This document shows, piece after piece, positions 1 through 10,324 of a stretch of DNA of 64,000 nucleotides. Origin of the DNA: Pectobacterium fontis (GTDB taxonomy: Bacteria; Pseudomonadota; Gammaproteobacteria; Enterobacterales; Enterobacteriaceae); the NCBI RefSeq assembly GCF_000803215.1, contig NZ_JSXC01000002.1, positions 1 to 64,000 on the forward strand, in the 5' to 3' direction. Position 1 is the first letter of the stretch. Every line of letters starts with the position of its first letter. The notes below the pieces were generated by a model. The model made no database searches. It worked only from the letters and a program-made list of their open reading frames with translations, and had not been told where the DNA came from. The position numbers and the translations under genes were made by a program.

Positions 1-129
1 GATGATGTTCTGCCCGCCACTGAATCTATTTTCGATCAACACCACTGCACTGATACGGCAAGCTGGATGCCGCTTTCCTTTTAGAAAGTGTAAAGTTATG
101 TGGATTTGGTAACTGAAAAGTTAAGAATG

Positions 130-153
130 CTTGAAAATACCACCACAACCCAT
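130..153 (+). promoter_or_regulatory. Sigma-32 type heat-shock promoter of htpX
   Basis: The sequence CTTGAAA at 130-136 is followed after 12 bases by CCCAT at 149-153. This fits the heat-shock sigma-32 consensus (CTTGAAA, short spacer, CCCAT). It lies about 50 bases before the htpX start, and htpX is a known heat-shock gene in E. coli. The match is seen; its activity is inferred. Confidence 0.6.
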
Positions 154-205
154 ACGATATAAATGTGGCAAACTTGATCTTTCTACGAGAGGAAATCTGA
201 CCTTT

Positions 206-1087
206 ATGATGCGTATTGCGCTTTTCCTGATCACCAACCTGGCGGTGATGTTGGTTTTCGGGCTGGTACTCAGCCTGACGGGAATTCAGTCCAGCAGTGT
301 CCAGGGCCTCATGATTATGGCTGGGCTGTTTGGCTTTGGCGGTGCGTTTGTTTCACTGCTGTTGTCTAAATGGATGGCGTTACGGTCCGTTGGCGGTGAG
401 GTCATTGAACAACCACGCAACGACACAGAACGTTGGCTGGTGGAAACCGTTCGTTCACAGTCACAACAGGCTGGCGTCGCCATGCCACAGGTGGCAGTTT
501 ACCATGCTCCAGACATCAATGCGTTTGCAACGGGCGCCCGTCGTGACGCGTCGTTGGTAGCCGTGAGTACCGGTTTACTGCAAAATATGAGCCGTGACGA
601 GGCGGAAGCGGTTATCGCACATGAAATTAGCCACATTGCCAATGGCGACATGGTGACGATGACGCTGATTCAGGGCGTCGTGAACACTTTCGTTATCTTT
701 GCTTCTCGTTTGATCGCTCAGGTTGCTTCCGGCTTTCTGTCCGGCAACCGCGATGAAGGCGGAAGTGGCAGCGGTAATATGGCGGTTTACTTTGTTGTCG
801 CGACAGTGCTGGAACTGGTGTTTGGTATTCTTGCCAGCATCATCACCATGTGGTTCTCACGCTACCGAGAGTTCCATGCGGATGCCGGCTCCGCTAAGCT
901 GGTGGGGCGTGAGAAAATGATCGCTGCGTTGCAACGCTTGAAGACCAGCTATGAGCCGCAAGAAGAGGGTAGCATGATGGCTTTCTGCATTAATGGGAAA
1001 TCGAAATCCTTCAGCGAATTGTTTATGTCACACCCGCCGTTGGATAAGCGAATTGAAGCGCTGCGCTCTGGCGAATATCTGAAGTAA
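206..1087 (+). CDS. htpX: Membrane zinc metalloprotease HtpX
   Basis: HtpX is an inner-membrane M48-family zinc endopeptidase that degrades misfolded membrane proteins together with FtsH. The 293-residue product starts MMRIALFL, as in E. coli; an in-frame upstream TTG at 131 gives a longer ORF but would place the promoter inside the gene. Two N-terminal membrane segments are followed by the zinc motif HEISH near residues 139-143 (two His ligands and the catalytic Glu) and by a second hydrophobic pair. A downstream [10 protein letters not shown] stretch carries the further zinc ligand region. An AGAGGA ribosome site lies 12 bases before the ATG. The gene stands alone with its own promoter and terminator. 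Identity is close to certain. Confidence 0.97.
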   Translation: MMRIALFLITNLAVMLVFGLVLSLTGIQSSSVQGLMIMAGLFGFGGAFVSLLLSKWMALRSVGGEVIEQPRNDTERWLVETVRSQSQQAGVAMPQVAVYHAPDINAFATGARRDASLVAVSTGLLQNMSRDEAEAVIAHEISHIANGDMVTMTLIQGVVNTFVIFASRLIAQVASGFLSGNRDEGGSGSGNMAVYFVVATVLELVFGILASIITMWFSRYREFHADAGSAKLVGREKMIAALQRLKTSYEPQEEGSMMAFCINGKSKSFSELFMSHPPLDKRIEALRSGEYLK

Positions 1088-1105
1088 TCACAATCGTTTC
1101 CTTCC

Positions 1106-1128
1106 AAAGGCCCATTCGGGCCTTTGTT
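1106..1128 (+). terminator. htpX terminator
   Basis: An AAAGGCCC / GGGCCTTT hairpin with a four-base loop is followed by a short T-rich stretch, 18 bases after the htpX stop codon. Confidence 0.7.
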
Positions 1129-1207
1129 ATTTCAGGGGTTGTTGATTCATCTGTTTCTACTGATTTTCCATCTGAATGTTGTTATTCGATCTGAAACAGA
1201 TGGTGAA

Positions 1208-1228
1208 AACATGAAGAATGTTTTATAA
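1208..1228 (+). promoter_or_regulatory. Upstream KdgR-like box of ogl
   Basis: AACATGAAGAATGTTTTATA resembles the KdgR operator consensus (AATGAAAC, short centre, GTTTCATT) with several mismatches. It lies 40 bases upstream of the stronger box, in the 343-base gene-free stretch 1088-1430. Besides these two boxes and the ogl promoter, that stretch holds only the htpX terminator. Confidence 0.4.
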
Positions 1229-1248
1229 AATAAAACCACGATCACGGA

Positions 1249-1272
1249 AAAATGAAACATTGTTTCTATAAT
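1249..1272 (+). promoter_or_regulatory. KdgR operator over the ogl promoter
   Basis: AATGAAACATTGTTTCTATA at 1251-1270 is close to the palindromic KdgR operator. It runs into the sequence TATAAT at 1267-1272, a good -10 element, so bound repressor would cover the ogl promoter. The ogl leader from there to the ATG is about 155 bases. KdgR control of ogl is established in Dickeya; here it is inferred from the match. Confidence 0.75.
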
Positions 1273-1430
1273 GCCGATATAACAGGCGTCTCGCGTGAGA
1301 TTGGTGGCCTGATTTTTGAACAACCGGTGTCGGAGTGAACGATTTACCGGACGATCTCGAAAGGTCAGGTTATCGAAGAGTATGCGCGTGTGGCGTCAAA
1401 TTCTTCATGATAAGTTCTAAGGATTTACGG

Positions 1431-2597
1431 ATGGCCAAAGGTAACAAGATCCCCCTAACGTTCCATACCTACCAGGATTCAGCAACCGGCACCGAAGTTG
1501 TGCGTTTAACCCCGCCCGATGTTATCTGCCACCGCAACTATTTCTACCAGAAGTGCTTCTTCAATGACGGTAGTAAACTGTTATTTGGCGCGGCGTTTGA
1601 CGGCCCGTGGAATTACTACCTGCTGGATTTAAAAGCGCAGAGCGCCACGCAGTTGACGGAAGGCAAGGGCGACAACACGTTCGGTGGTTTCCTGTCCCCG
1701 AATGATGATGCGCTGTATTACGTCAAAAATACCCGCAATCTGATGCGTGTCGATCTGGCTACGCTGGAAGAGAAAACGATTTATCAGGTGCCTGACGATT
1801 GGGTCGGCTATGGTACTTGGGTTGCCAACTCTGATTGCACCAAAATGGTCGGTATTGAGATCAAAAAGGAAGATTGGAAGCCACTGACCGATTGGAAAAA
1901 ATTTCAGGAATTCTACTTCACTAATCCATGCTGTCGTCTGATTCGCGTCGATTTGGTCACGGGCAAAGCCGAGACTATTCTTCAGGAAAATCAGTGGCTG
2001 GGTCACCCAATTTATCGTCCTGGTGATGACAACACGGTGGCGTTCTGTCACGAAGGCCCGCACGACCTGGTTGATGCCCGTATGTGGTTCATCAATGAAG
2101 ATGGCACCAACATGCGTAAAGTGAAAGAGCATGCTGAAGGCGAAAGCTGTACCCACGAATTCTGGGTACCGGATGGTTCCGCGATGATTTACGTCTCTTA
2201 CCTTAAAGATGACAGCAACCGCTACATCCGCAGCATCGATCCCGTCACGCTGGAAGATCGTCAGTTGCGCGTCATGCCGCCGTGTTCTCACCTGATGAGT
2301 AACTATGACGGCACGCTGCTGGTTGGTGATGGTTCCGATGCGCCGGTCGACGTTCAGGACGATGGTGGCTACAAAATTGAGAACGATCCGTTCCTGTATG
2401 TTTTCAACCTGAAAACTGGCAAAGAACATCGCATTGCACAGCACAATACGTCCTGGGACGTACTGGAAGGGGATCGTCAGGTCACTCACCCGCATCCGTC
2501 TTTCACCCCGGATAATAAACAAGTCCTGTTTACTTCCGACGTAGATGGAAAACCAGCACTGTATCTGGCGAAGGTTCCTGATTCAGTCTGGAACTAA
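1431..2597 (+). CDS. ogl: Oligogalacturonate lyase Ogl
   Basis: Ogl is a cytoplasmic polysaccharide lyase of family PL22 that splits short saturated and unsaturated oligogalacturonides to 5-keto-4-deoxyuronate, ending pectin depolymerisation. The product is 388 residues, the usual length. It begins MAKGNKIP at an ATG preceded by AAGGA seven bases away; the longer ORF from 1335 has no ribosome site. The manganese-binding cluster known from the family is visible as Q350, H353 and H355 in the segment RQVTHPHPSF, with a further His in PPCSHLMSNYDG. The sequence has the repeating pattern of a seven-bladed propeller. It sits directly upstream of its regulator kdgR but has its own terminator and KdgR operator. 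Confidence 0.97.
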   Translation: MAKGNKIPLTFHTYQDSATGTEVVRLTPPDVICHRNYFYQKCFFNDGSKLLFGAAFDGPWNYYLLDLKAQSATQLTEGKGDNTFGGFLSPNDDALYYVKNTRNLMRVDLATLEEKTIYQVPDDWVGYGTWVANSDCTKMVGIEIKKEDWKPLTDWKKFQEFYFTNPCCRLIRVDLVTGKAETILQENQWLGHPIYRPGDDNTVAFCHEGPHDLVDARMWFINEDGTNMRKVKEHAEGESCTHEFWVPDGSAMIYVSYLKDDSNRYIRSIDPVTLEDRQLRVMPPCSHLMSNYDGTLLVGDGSDAPVDVQDDGGYKIENDPFLYVFNLKTGKEHRIAQHNTSWDVLEGDRQVTHPHPSFTPDNKQVLFTSDVDGKPALYLAKVPDSVWN

Positions 2598-2608
2598 TAA
2601 TACTAATA

Positions 2609-2642
2609 AATCCGCGTCATATTTTATGGCGCGGATTATTTT
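2609..2642 (+). terminator. ogl terminator
   Basis: AATCCGCG / CGCGGATT stem around a 13-base loop, followed by ATTTTAAA, starting 12 bases after the ogl stop. Confidence 0.7.
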
Positions 2643-2809
2643 AAATATTTTCTTACATATTATTTATTACGTCTCTGACGCGGTTGTTTCTCAAAGTTAA
2701 CTTGATTATCGTTGTTGCTCCATTGCCATAATCAAAGCGTTCCCTTTATACTAAAACCATTGTTCTATTTTTTTTAAAACAAAAAAACCTGAGTAGGGTA
2801 ACCACAAAA

Positions 2810-3601
2810 ATGGCTATTGCAGATTTAGATAAACAACCCGATTCCGTGTCGTCCGTTTTAAAGGTCTTTGGTATTTTGCAGGCATTAGGTGAAGAGAGAG
2901 AAATTGGTATTACCGAACTTTCTCAGCGAGTCATGATGTCTAAGAGTACTGTTTACCGCTTCTTGCAGACGATGAAATCCCTGGGCTATGTGGCGCAGGA
3001 AGGCGAATCAGAGAAATATTCGTTGACGCTCAAGTTGTTTGAACTTGGCGCCAAAGCATTGCAGAACGTAGATTTAATCCGTAGTGCAGATATACAGATG
3101 CGTGAATTGTCTGCACTAACGCGGGAAACGATTCACCTTGGCGCACTGGATGAAGACGGCATCGTTTATATCCACAAGATTGACTCAATGTATAACCTGC
3201 GTATGTATTCGCGTATTGGTCGCCGCAACCCGTTACACAGTACCGCGATCGGTAAAGTGCTGCTGGCATGGCGCGATCGCAGCGAAGTGGAAGAGGTTCT
3301 GTCGACGGTCGAATTTACGCGCAGTACACCACACACACTGTGCACGGCTGAAGATCTCCTTAACCAATTGGATGTCGTGCGCGAGCAAGGTTACGGAGAA
3401 GATAACGAAGAGCAGGAAGAAGGGTTGCGCTGTATCGCTGTGCCAGTGTTTGATCGTTTTGGCGTAGTCATTGCCGGCCTCAGTATTTCGTTCCCAACGA
3501 TTCGTTTTTCAGAAGAAAACAAACACGAATATGTGGCGATGCTGCATACTGCGGCCAGAAATATCTCTGAACAAATGGGTTACCACGATTATCCTTTCTG
3601 A
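2810..3601 (+). CDS. kdgR: KdgR, repressor of pectin catabolism
   Basis: KdgR is an IclR-family repressor of the pectin regulon; 2-keto-3-deoxygluconate releases it from DNA. The 263-residue product has an N-terminal winged helix-turn-helix (about residues 15-78, with the recognition segment MMSKSTVYRFLQTM) and an effector-binding domain with the typical motif HSTAIGKVLLA near residues 143-153 and a C-terminal GLSISFP segment. The gene follows ogl after a terminator and a 170-base gap, so it has its own promoter. Its targets in this window are ogl, pelW-togMNAB, kdgM-paeX, kduD and kdgF. Confidence 0.97.
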   Translation: MAIADLDKQPDSVSSVLKVFGILQALGEEREIGITELSQRVMMSKSTVYRFLQTMKSLGYVAQEGESEKYSLTLKLFELGAKALQNVDLIRSADIQMRELSALTRETIHLGALDEDGIVYIHKIDSMYNLRMYSRIGRRNPLHSTAIGKVLLAWRDRSEVEEVLSTVEFTRSTPHTLCTAEDLLNQLDVVREQGYGEDNEEQEEGLRCIAVPVFDRFGVVIAGLSISFPTIRFSEENKHEYVAMLHTAARNISEQMGYHDYPF

Positions 3602-3620
3602 TATTTCCTATCAATTCCTG

Positions 3621-3652
3621 AGCCTGTCTTTACCGACAGGCTTTTTTATTTT
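3621..3652 (+). terminator. kdgR terminator
   Basis: AGCCTGTC / GACAGGCT hairpin with a six-base loop followed by a run of six T, 19 bases after the kdgR stop. Confidence 0.88.
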
Positions 3653-3784
3653 TGTGTCAATACGATAGCGATATTCATCAACACGATGTGGATAACGGAT
3701 GTGGTCGGGTATCGAACTTGACGGTGCCACGGTGTTAAGATGGTCCAGAGGTATCGATCATAAGTCGTGATAAGTGGAGTCGTT

Positions 3785-4051
3785 GTGAACATATTAGAAG
3801 TGGTTTTTGTCTTGCTGGTTGTGCTGCTGGCTGCGTTGATCTGGTTTTTTGTCAATCGGGCAAGCGTCAGAGCGAATGAGCAAATAAAATTGCTGCAAGA
3901 GCTCGTAGAGCAGCAACGTCAGCAGGTCGCGTTATTGAAAAAATTGCAGCCCCAGAAGCATATAGAGAAAAATGAACCTGAAGCAATGGCCGCGGAGCTT
4001 GATAATGACGAGGTGGAACTCACGTTTAAAAGCGTCATCCCTGAACGTTAA
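3785..4051 (+). CDS. yebO: YebO-like small membrane protein
   Basis: The product resembles YebO of enterobacteria, a small inner-membrane protein of unknown function. It is about 88 residues when started at the GTG at 3785, which has AGTGGAG five bases upstream; a GTG at 3767 would add six residues. One membrane segment (about residues 4-22, hydrophobic and ending IWFFVNRAS) is followed by a charged, likely coiled-coil tail rich in Gln, Glu and Leu. In E. coli yebO also lies near kdgR, which supports the call. No biochemical role can be read from the sequence. Confidence 0.85.
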   Translation: MNILEVVFVLLVVLLAALIWFFVNRASVRANEQIKLLQELVEQQRQQVALLKKLQPQKHIEKNEPEAMAAELDNDEVELTFKSVIPER

Positions 4052-4175
4052 TCGCCCGTCACTGTGTCGCGCTTAAACCCCTATTCTTTGCCTGCTCGCG
4101 TCATCTTTCATACTGATGATGCGAGCAAGTCTTGATATAAAATGAAGAAGGCTTTACGGGAAGCATAAAAATAAT

Positions 4176-5576
4176 ATGACAAATGCTCAAAACAACATGG
4201 CAAATGATCAACATGAGCTGGTTTTAAAACGCGGGTTAAAAAACCGACATATTCAGTTGATAGCGCTAGGTGGCGCTATTGGTACGGGATTGTTTTTAGG
4301 GATATCGCAGACTATCCAAATGGCGGGGCCATCCGTTTTACTGGGTTATGCTATCGCTGGAATGATTGCGTTTCTGATTATGCGACAGTTGGGTGAAATG
4401 GTGGTGGAAGAACCGGTAGCCGGTTCGTTTAGCCATTTCGCCTATAAATACTGGGGCGATTTTGCGGGTTTTCTGGCCGGCTGGAACTACTGGGCGATGT
4501 TTGTTCTGGTTGGGATGGCGGAACTGACGGCGGTAGGGATTTATATTCAATTCTGGTGGCCTGAAACGCCAACCTGGCTGTCTGCTGCGATATTCTTCGT
4601 GCTCATCAACCTGATCAATCTGATTAATGTGCGGATGTTTGGAGAAACAGAATTCTGGTTCGCCCTTATCAAAGTGCTTGCCATCGTCGGAATGATTGTT
4701 TTTGGCAGTTATCTGTTGCTGAGTGGCAATGGCGGTGAAACCGCAACGGTGCGTAACTTGTGGATCCATGGTGGGTTCATGCCGCATGGCGTGAGCGGAT
4801 TAATCATGGCGATGGCTGTGATCATGTTTTCATTCGGTGGTCTGGAATTAGTGGGTATCACGGCCGCAGAGGCTGCCGATCCGAAACGCTCCATTCCTCA
4901 GGCGACCAATCAGGTGGTATACCGCATCCTGATTTTCTATATCGGCGCGCTGTCTATTTTGTTATCGCTTTATCCGTGGGGGAATGTTGTTGACGGTGGT
5001 AGTCCGTTTGTACTTATTTTCCATGCGCTAAATAGCAACATTGTGGCCAACGCCCTTAACATTGTGGTACTGACAGCGGCGCTCTCCGTGTATAACAGCG
5101 GCGTATATTGCAATAGCCGGATGCTGTACGGTTTGGCAAAACAGGGAAATGCACCGAAATCTCTTGCCAAGGTCAACGCACGCGGTGTGCCGGTTCATTC
5201 TATCGCGCTGTCGGCATTGGCGACATCGCTCGGTGTGGCGATTAACTACCTGATGCCGGGCAAAGCCTTTGAACTGCTGATGGCGCTGGTGGTATCGACG
5301 TTGGTGATTAACTGGATCATGATCTGCTTTGCACACCTGCGTTTCCGTCAGGCAATGATAGAGAAGGGAATTGTACCTGCGTTCAAAGCCTTCTGGTATC
5401 CGTGGGGCAACTACCTGTGTCTGGCCTTCCTGGCAGGAATCTTGGTCATTATGCTACTGTCGCCGGGGATCCGCATTTCAGTAATATTAATACCGTTTTG
5501 GGTTGCGGTGATTTGGTTCGGTTTCCGACTTTCCCGCAAAAATAACGCGGCGTTGAAATCGGTACAAACGCCGTAA
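4176..5576 (+). CDS. pheP: Aromatic amino acid permease (PheP/AroP type)
   Basis: This is a 466-residue proton-driven permease of the amino acid-polyamine-organocation superfamily, with about twelve membrane segments. The family signature near the start (LKRGLKNRHIQLIALGGAIG then TGLFLG) and EPVAGSFSHFA are clear. It is closer to E. coli PheP than to AroP in several stretches, for example IQMAGPSVLLGY, AVGIYIQFWWP, NVRMFGETEFWFALIKVLAI and NWIMICFAHLRFR. It therefore probably imports phenylalanine and perhaps tyrosine or tryptophan; the exact substrate is an inference. It is a single gene between yebO and thrS with an inverted repeat just after the stop. Confidence 0.9.
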   Translation: MTNAQNNMANDQHELVLKRGLKNRHIQLIALGGAIGTGLFLGISQTIQMAGPSVLLGYAIAGMIAFLIMRQLGEMVVEEPVAGSFSHFAYKYWGDFAGFLAGWNYWAMFVLVGMAELTAVGIYIQFWWPETPTWLSAAIFFVLINLINLINVRMFGETEFWFALIKVLAIVGMIVFGSYLLLSGNGGETATVRNLWIHGGFMPHGVSGLIMAMAVIMFSFGGLELVGITAAEAADPKRSIPQATNQVVYRILIFYIGALSILLSLYPWGNVVDGGSPFVLIFHALNSNIVANALNIVVLTAALSVYNSGVYCNSRMLYGLAKQGNAPKSLAKVNARGVPVHSIALSALATSLGVAINYLMPGKAFELLMALVVSTLVINWIMICFAHLRFRQAMIEKGIVPAFKAFWYPWGNYLCLAFLAGILVIMLLSPGIRISVILIPFWVAVIWFGFRLSRKNNAALKSVQTP

Positions 5577-5584
5577 ACGCTTTT

Positions 5585-5622
5585 GTAGCCTGTTCAGCAT
5601 ATAGCAAAGATGAACAGGCTAC
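5585..5622. repeat. Perfect 12-bp inverted repeat after the permease gene
   Basis: GTAGCCTGTTCA and its exact complement TGAACAGGCTAC are separated by 14 bases, starting 9 bases past the permease stop. No T run follows on either strand, so it is a strong hairpin that might act as a terminator or mRNA end stabiliser. Confidence 0.55.
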
Positions 5623-5745
5623 CCATCTGGCTTTAACACACAAGTTATAAGGTGTATTATTGCCCTGACGTTACCCATGTCACGCTAGTGCGCACCGTTG
5701 TGTTCGCATCATGTGTATATATTTCACAGAGTACAGAGAAATAGC

Positions 5746-5823
5746 ATGGCTAACACTTTTGATTTTCAATTGATAGACGAATTTTTGCATGTGAGCTTTC
5801 GTGTGGTTCACCACTGTAAATAA
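5746..5823 (+). other. 25-codon ORF across the thrS operator
   Basis: An ATG at 5746 opens a 25-residue frame, [20 protein letters not shown] then VHHCK, ending at TAA 5821-5823, ten bases before the thrS ATG. The frame runs through the segment that matches the thrS translational operator. A weak GAGA lies before the start. Translation is not shown; it may be chance. Confidence 0.25.
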
Positions 5824-5833
5824 GGGAATTATA
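5777..5833 (+). promoter_or_regulatory. thrS translational operator
   Basis: The leader immediately before thrS closely matches the E. coli thrS operator as I recall it, including GACGAATTTTTGCATGTGAG, the following CTTTCGTG, the GTGGTTCACCAC hairpin at 5802-5813, and an AAGGGAA ribosome site at 5823-5829. In E. coli this mRNA region mimics the tRNA-Thr anticodon arm, so that threonyl-tRNA synthetase binds it and blocks its own translation. Conservation implies the same autoregulation here. Confidence 0.75.
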
Positions 5834-7762
5834 ATGCCAGTTATCACCCTTCCTGATGGAAGTCAGCGTCATTACGACCACGCCGTTTCTCCCCTGGATG
5901 TTGCACTTGATATCGGTCCCGGTCTGGCAAAAGCCTGCATCGCCGGACGCGTCAATGGCGAGCTGGTTGATGCCAGCGATAAGATCGATACCGATGCGCA
6001 ACTCGCCATTATCACCGCGAAAGATGATGCGGGTCTGGAAATTATTCGCCATTCCTGTGCGCACCTTTTGGGTCATGCGATCAAGCAATTATGGCCAGAT
6101 ACCAAAATGGCGATTGGTCCGGTTATCGATAACGGTTTTTACTATGATGTTGATATTGACCGAACGCTGACTCAGGAAGACATTGAACTGCTCGAAAAGC
6201 GTATGCACGAGCTTGCTGATACTGACTATGACGTCATTAAGAAAAAAGTCAGTTGGCAGGAAGCACGCGATGCCTTCGCTGCACGCGGTGAGACTTATAA
6301 AATAGCGATTCTGGATGAGAACATCAGTCGCGATGACCGTCCTGGTCTGTATCATCATGAAGAATACATCGATATGTGTCGGGGTCCACACGTACCGAAT
6401 ATGCGTTTCTGCCACCATTTCAAATTGCAGAAAACGTCCGGTGCTTACTGGCGTGGTGACAGCAAAAACAAAATGCTGCAACGTATCTATGGCACGGCAT
6501 GGGCAGATAAAAAACAACTGGCTTCCTACCTGCAACGTCTCGAAGAGGCGGCTAAGCGTGACCACCGCAAGATCGGCAAACAGCTTGACCTGTATCACAT
6601 GCAGGAAGAAGCGCCGGGAATGGTATTCTGGCACAACGATGGCTGGACAATCTTCCGCGAACTGGAAGCATTTGTACGTATGAAGCTGAAGTCGTACCAG
6701 TATCAGGAAGTAAAAGGTCCATTCATGATGGATCGCGTGATGTGGGAAAAAACCGGTCACTGGGAAAACTACAAAGAAGCGATGTTCACGACGTCATCGG
6801 AGAATCGTGAATATTGCATCAAACCGATGAACTGTCCGGGCCATGTACAAATCTTCAATCAAGGATTGAAATCATACCGCGATCTGCCGCTGCGTATGGC
6901 CGAATTCGGTAGCTGTCACCGTAATGAACCGTCAGGCTCTCTGCATGGTTTAATGCGCGTTCGCGGTTTTACTCAGGACGATGCGCACATCTTCTGTACG
7001 GAAGAGCAGGTTCGCGATGAAGTGAACAGTTGCATCAAGATGGTGTACGACATGTACAGCACCTTCGGTTTTGAAAAAATTGTGGTGAAACTGTCTACGC
7101 GTCCTGAAAAACGCATTGGTAGCGATGACATGTGGGATCGTGCCGAAGCCGATTTGGCAGCCGCATTGATTGAAAATAACATCGCATTCGACTATCAGCC
7201 GGGTGAAGGGGCGTTCTACGGCCCTAAAATTGAATTTACTCTGCATGATTGTTTGGATCGTGCGTGGCAGTGTGGTACGGTGCAACTCGACTTTTCATTG
7301 CCGGGTCGCCTGAACGCGTCTTACGTTGGCGAAAGCAACGAGCGCCAGGTGCCAGTTATGATTCACCGGGCTATTTTGGGATCAATGGAGCGTTTCATCG
7401 GTATTTTGACCGAAGAATTCGCCGGTTTCTTCCCAACCTGGTTAGCCCCGGTTCAAGCGGTGATTATTAATATCACCGATAGTCAGTCTGATTATGTCAA
7501 TGAATTGACCCGAAAATTGCAAGAAGCGGGCATTCGTGTAAAAGCAGACTTGAGAAATGAGAAGATAGGCTTTAAAATCCGCGAACACACTTTACGGCGG
7601 GTTCCCTATATGCTGGTTTGTGGCGACAAAGAGGTTGAGGCAGGAAAAGTTGCTGTTCGCACTCGTCGTGGTAAAGACCTGGGGAGCCTGGATGTCAGTG
7701 AAGTTATCAGTAAGCTGCAACAAGAGATTCGCAGCCGTAGTCTTCATCAATTGGAGGAATAA
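5834..7762 (+). CDS. thrS: Threonyl-tRNA synthetase
   Basis: ThrS charges tRNA-Thr with threonine in the cytoplasm. The product is 642 residues, as in E. coli. Domain order: N-terminal TGS domain (1-61), editing domain containing [10 protein letters not shown], a class II catalytic core (about 240-530) with motif 2 in [20 protein letters not shown] and the zinc cysteine in KPMNCPGH, then the C-terminal anticodon-binding domain. The ATG at 5834 is chosen because it gives [10 protein letters not shown] and sits after an AAGGGAA ribosome site and the conserved operator. The infC ribosome site lies inside its last codons, so the two genes are transcribed together. Confidence 0.99.
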   Translation: MPVITLPDGSQRHYDHAVSPLDVALDIGPGLAKACIAGRVNGELVDASDKIDTDAQLAIITAKDDAGLEIIRHSCAHLLGHAIKQLWPDTKMAIGPVIDNGFYYDVDIDRTLTQEDIELLEKRMHELADTDYDVIKKKVSWQEARDAFAARGETYKIAILDENISRDDRPGLYHHEEYIDMCRGPHVPNMRFCHHFKLQKTSGAYWRGDSKNKMLQRIYGTAWADKKQLASYLQRLEEAAKRDHRKIGKQLDLYHMQEEAPGMVFWHNDGWTIFRELEAFVRMKLKSYQYQEVKGPFMMDRVMWEKTGHWENYKEAMFTTSSENREYCIKPMNCPGHVQIFNQGLKSYRDLPLRMAEFGSCHRNEPSGSLHGLMRVRGFTQDDAHIFCTEEQVRDEVNSCIKMVYDMYSTFGFEKIVVKLSTRPEKRIGSDDMWDRAEADLAAALIENNIAFDYQPGEGAFYGPKIEFTLHDCLDRAWQCGTVQLDFSLPGRLNASYVGESNERQVPVMIHRAILGSMERFIGILTEEFAGFFPTWLAPVQAVIINITDSQSDYVNELTRKLQEAGIRVKADLRNEKIGFKIREHTLRRVPYMLVCGDKEVEAGKVAVRTRRGKDLGSLDVSEVISKLQQEIRSRSLHQLEE

Positions 7763-8308
<546 letters not shown>

Positions 8309-8321
8309 GGCATTCAAGTAG

Positions 8322-8370
8322 CGGGACCGCACGACCTTTTTGCGTCAAGCAATCAACCTGTGCGGTTTTG
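8322..8370 (+). promoter_or_regulatory. rpmI leader hairpin (L20 control region)
   Basis: In the 110-base gap between infC and rpmI, ACCGCAC (8326-8332) can pair with GTGCGGT (8360-8366), followed by TTTTG. In E. coli the L20 protein represses rpmI-rplT through structures in this area. The pairing is seen; a role as L20 target or attenuator is inferred. Confidence 0.45.
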
Positions 8371-8397
8371 TTCGCCTTATCTGATTCGTTTTATTAA

Positions 8398-8616
<219 letters not shown>

Positions 8617-8641
8617 GTAACCTTTTTTTAATTCAGAATAA

Positions 8642-9016
<375 letters not shown>

Positions 9017-9023
9017 GTCAGTT

Positions 9024-9052
9024 GAGAGGGGGAGCTTTGGCTCCCTCTTTTC
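9024..9052 (+). terminator. rplT terminator
   Basis: GAGGGGGAGC / GCTCCCTC stem with a two-G bulge and TTTG loop, followed by TTTT, eight bases after the rplT stop. Confidence 0.75.
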
Positions 9053-9118
9053 GTCAGCACGACAATTTTTTATTGTTGACACGATTTTTCATAATTTTCA
9101 GCACAAGGTAACGCAAGT

Positions 9119-9163
9119 ATGAACGCTGCTATTTTCCGTTTCTTTTTTTACTTTAGCGCCTGA
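9119..9163 (+). CDS. pheM: pheST leader peptide PheM
   Basis: The 14-residue frame MNAAIFRFFFYFSA contains five phenylalanines, three of them in a row. It differs from my recollection of E. coli PheM only in the last residue. It lies 100 bases after rplT and is followed by an attenuator hairpin before pheS. Ribosome stalling at the Phe codons when charged tRNA-Phe is scarce lets transcription pass into pheST. The coding sequence is read directly; regulation follows from E. coli. Confidence 0.93.
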   Translation: MNAAIFRFFFYFSA

Positions 9164-9210
9164 ACTCAGGGGGCTTTGCGCATAAGAAAAGAAACGAAAA
9201 GTAGCGCTTA

Positions 9211-9236
9211 AGCCTCCCTCTGGGAGGCTTTTTTGT
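9211..9236 (+). terminator. pheST attenuator
   Basis: AGCCTCCC / GGGAGGCT hairpin with a three-base loop and a run of six T. It lies 47 bases after the pheM stop and 90 bases before pheS, the arrangement of a classical attenuator. Confidence 0.9.
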
Positions 9237-9242
9237 TTATAA

Positions 9243-10310
<1,068 letters not shown>

Positions 10311-10324
10311 GGCGGGTATACATC

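Noticed and set aside
1-84. Open frame from the first base ending at TAG 82-84, possibly the end of an upstream gene
   Set aside because: Only 27 codons, no recognisable family and easily open by chance.
89-110. CpxR-type site (GTAAA repeats) before htpX
   Set aside because: Only one GTAAA is present at the required spacing.
1629-2522. 297-codon minus-strand frame inside ogl
   Set aside because: Shadow of the ogl reading frame; its translation has no recognisable domain and it has no ribosome site.
6089-6760. 223-codon minus-strand frame inside thrS
   Set aside because: Antisense to a highly conserved essential gene, with no known family.
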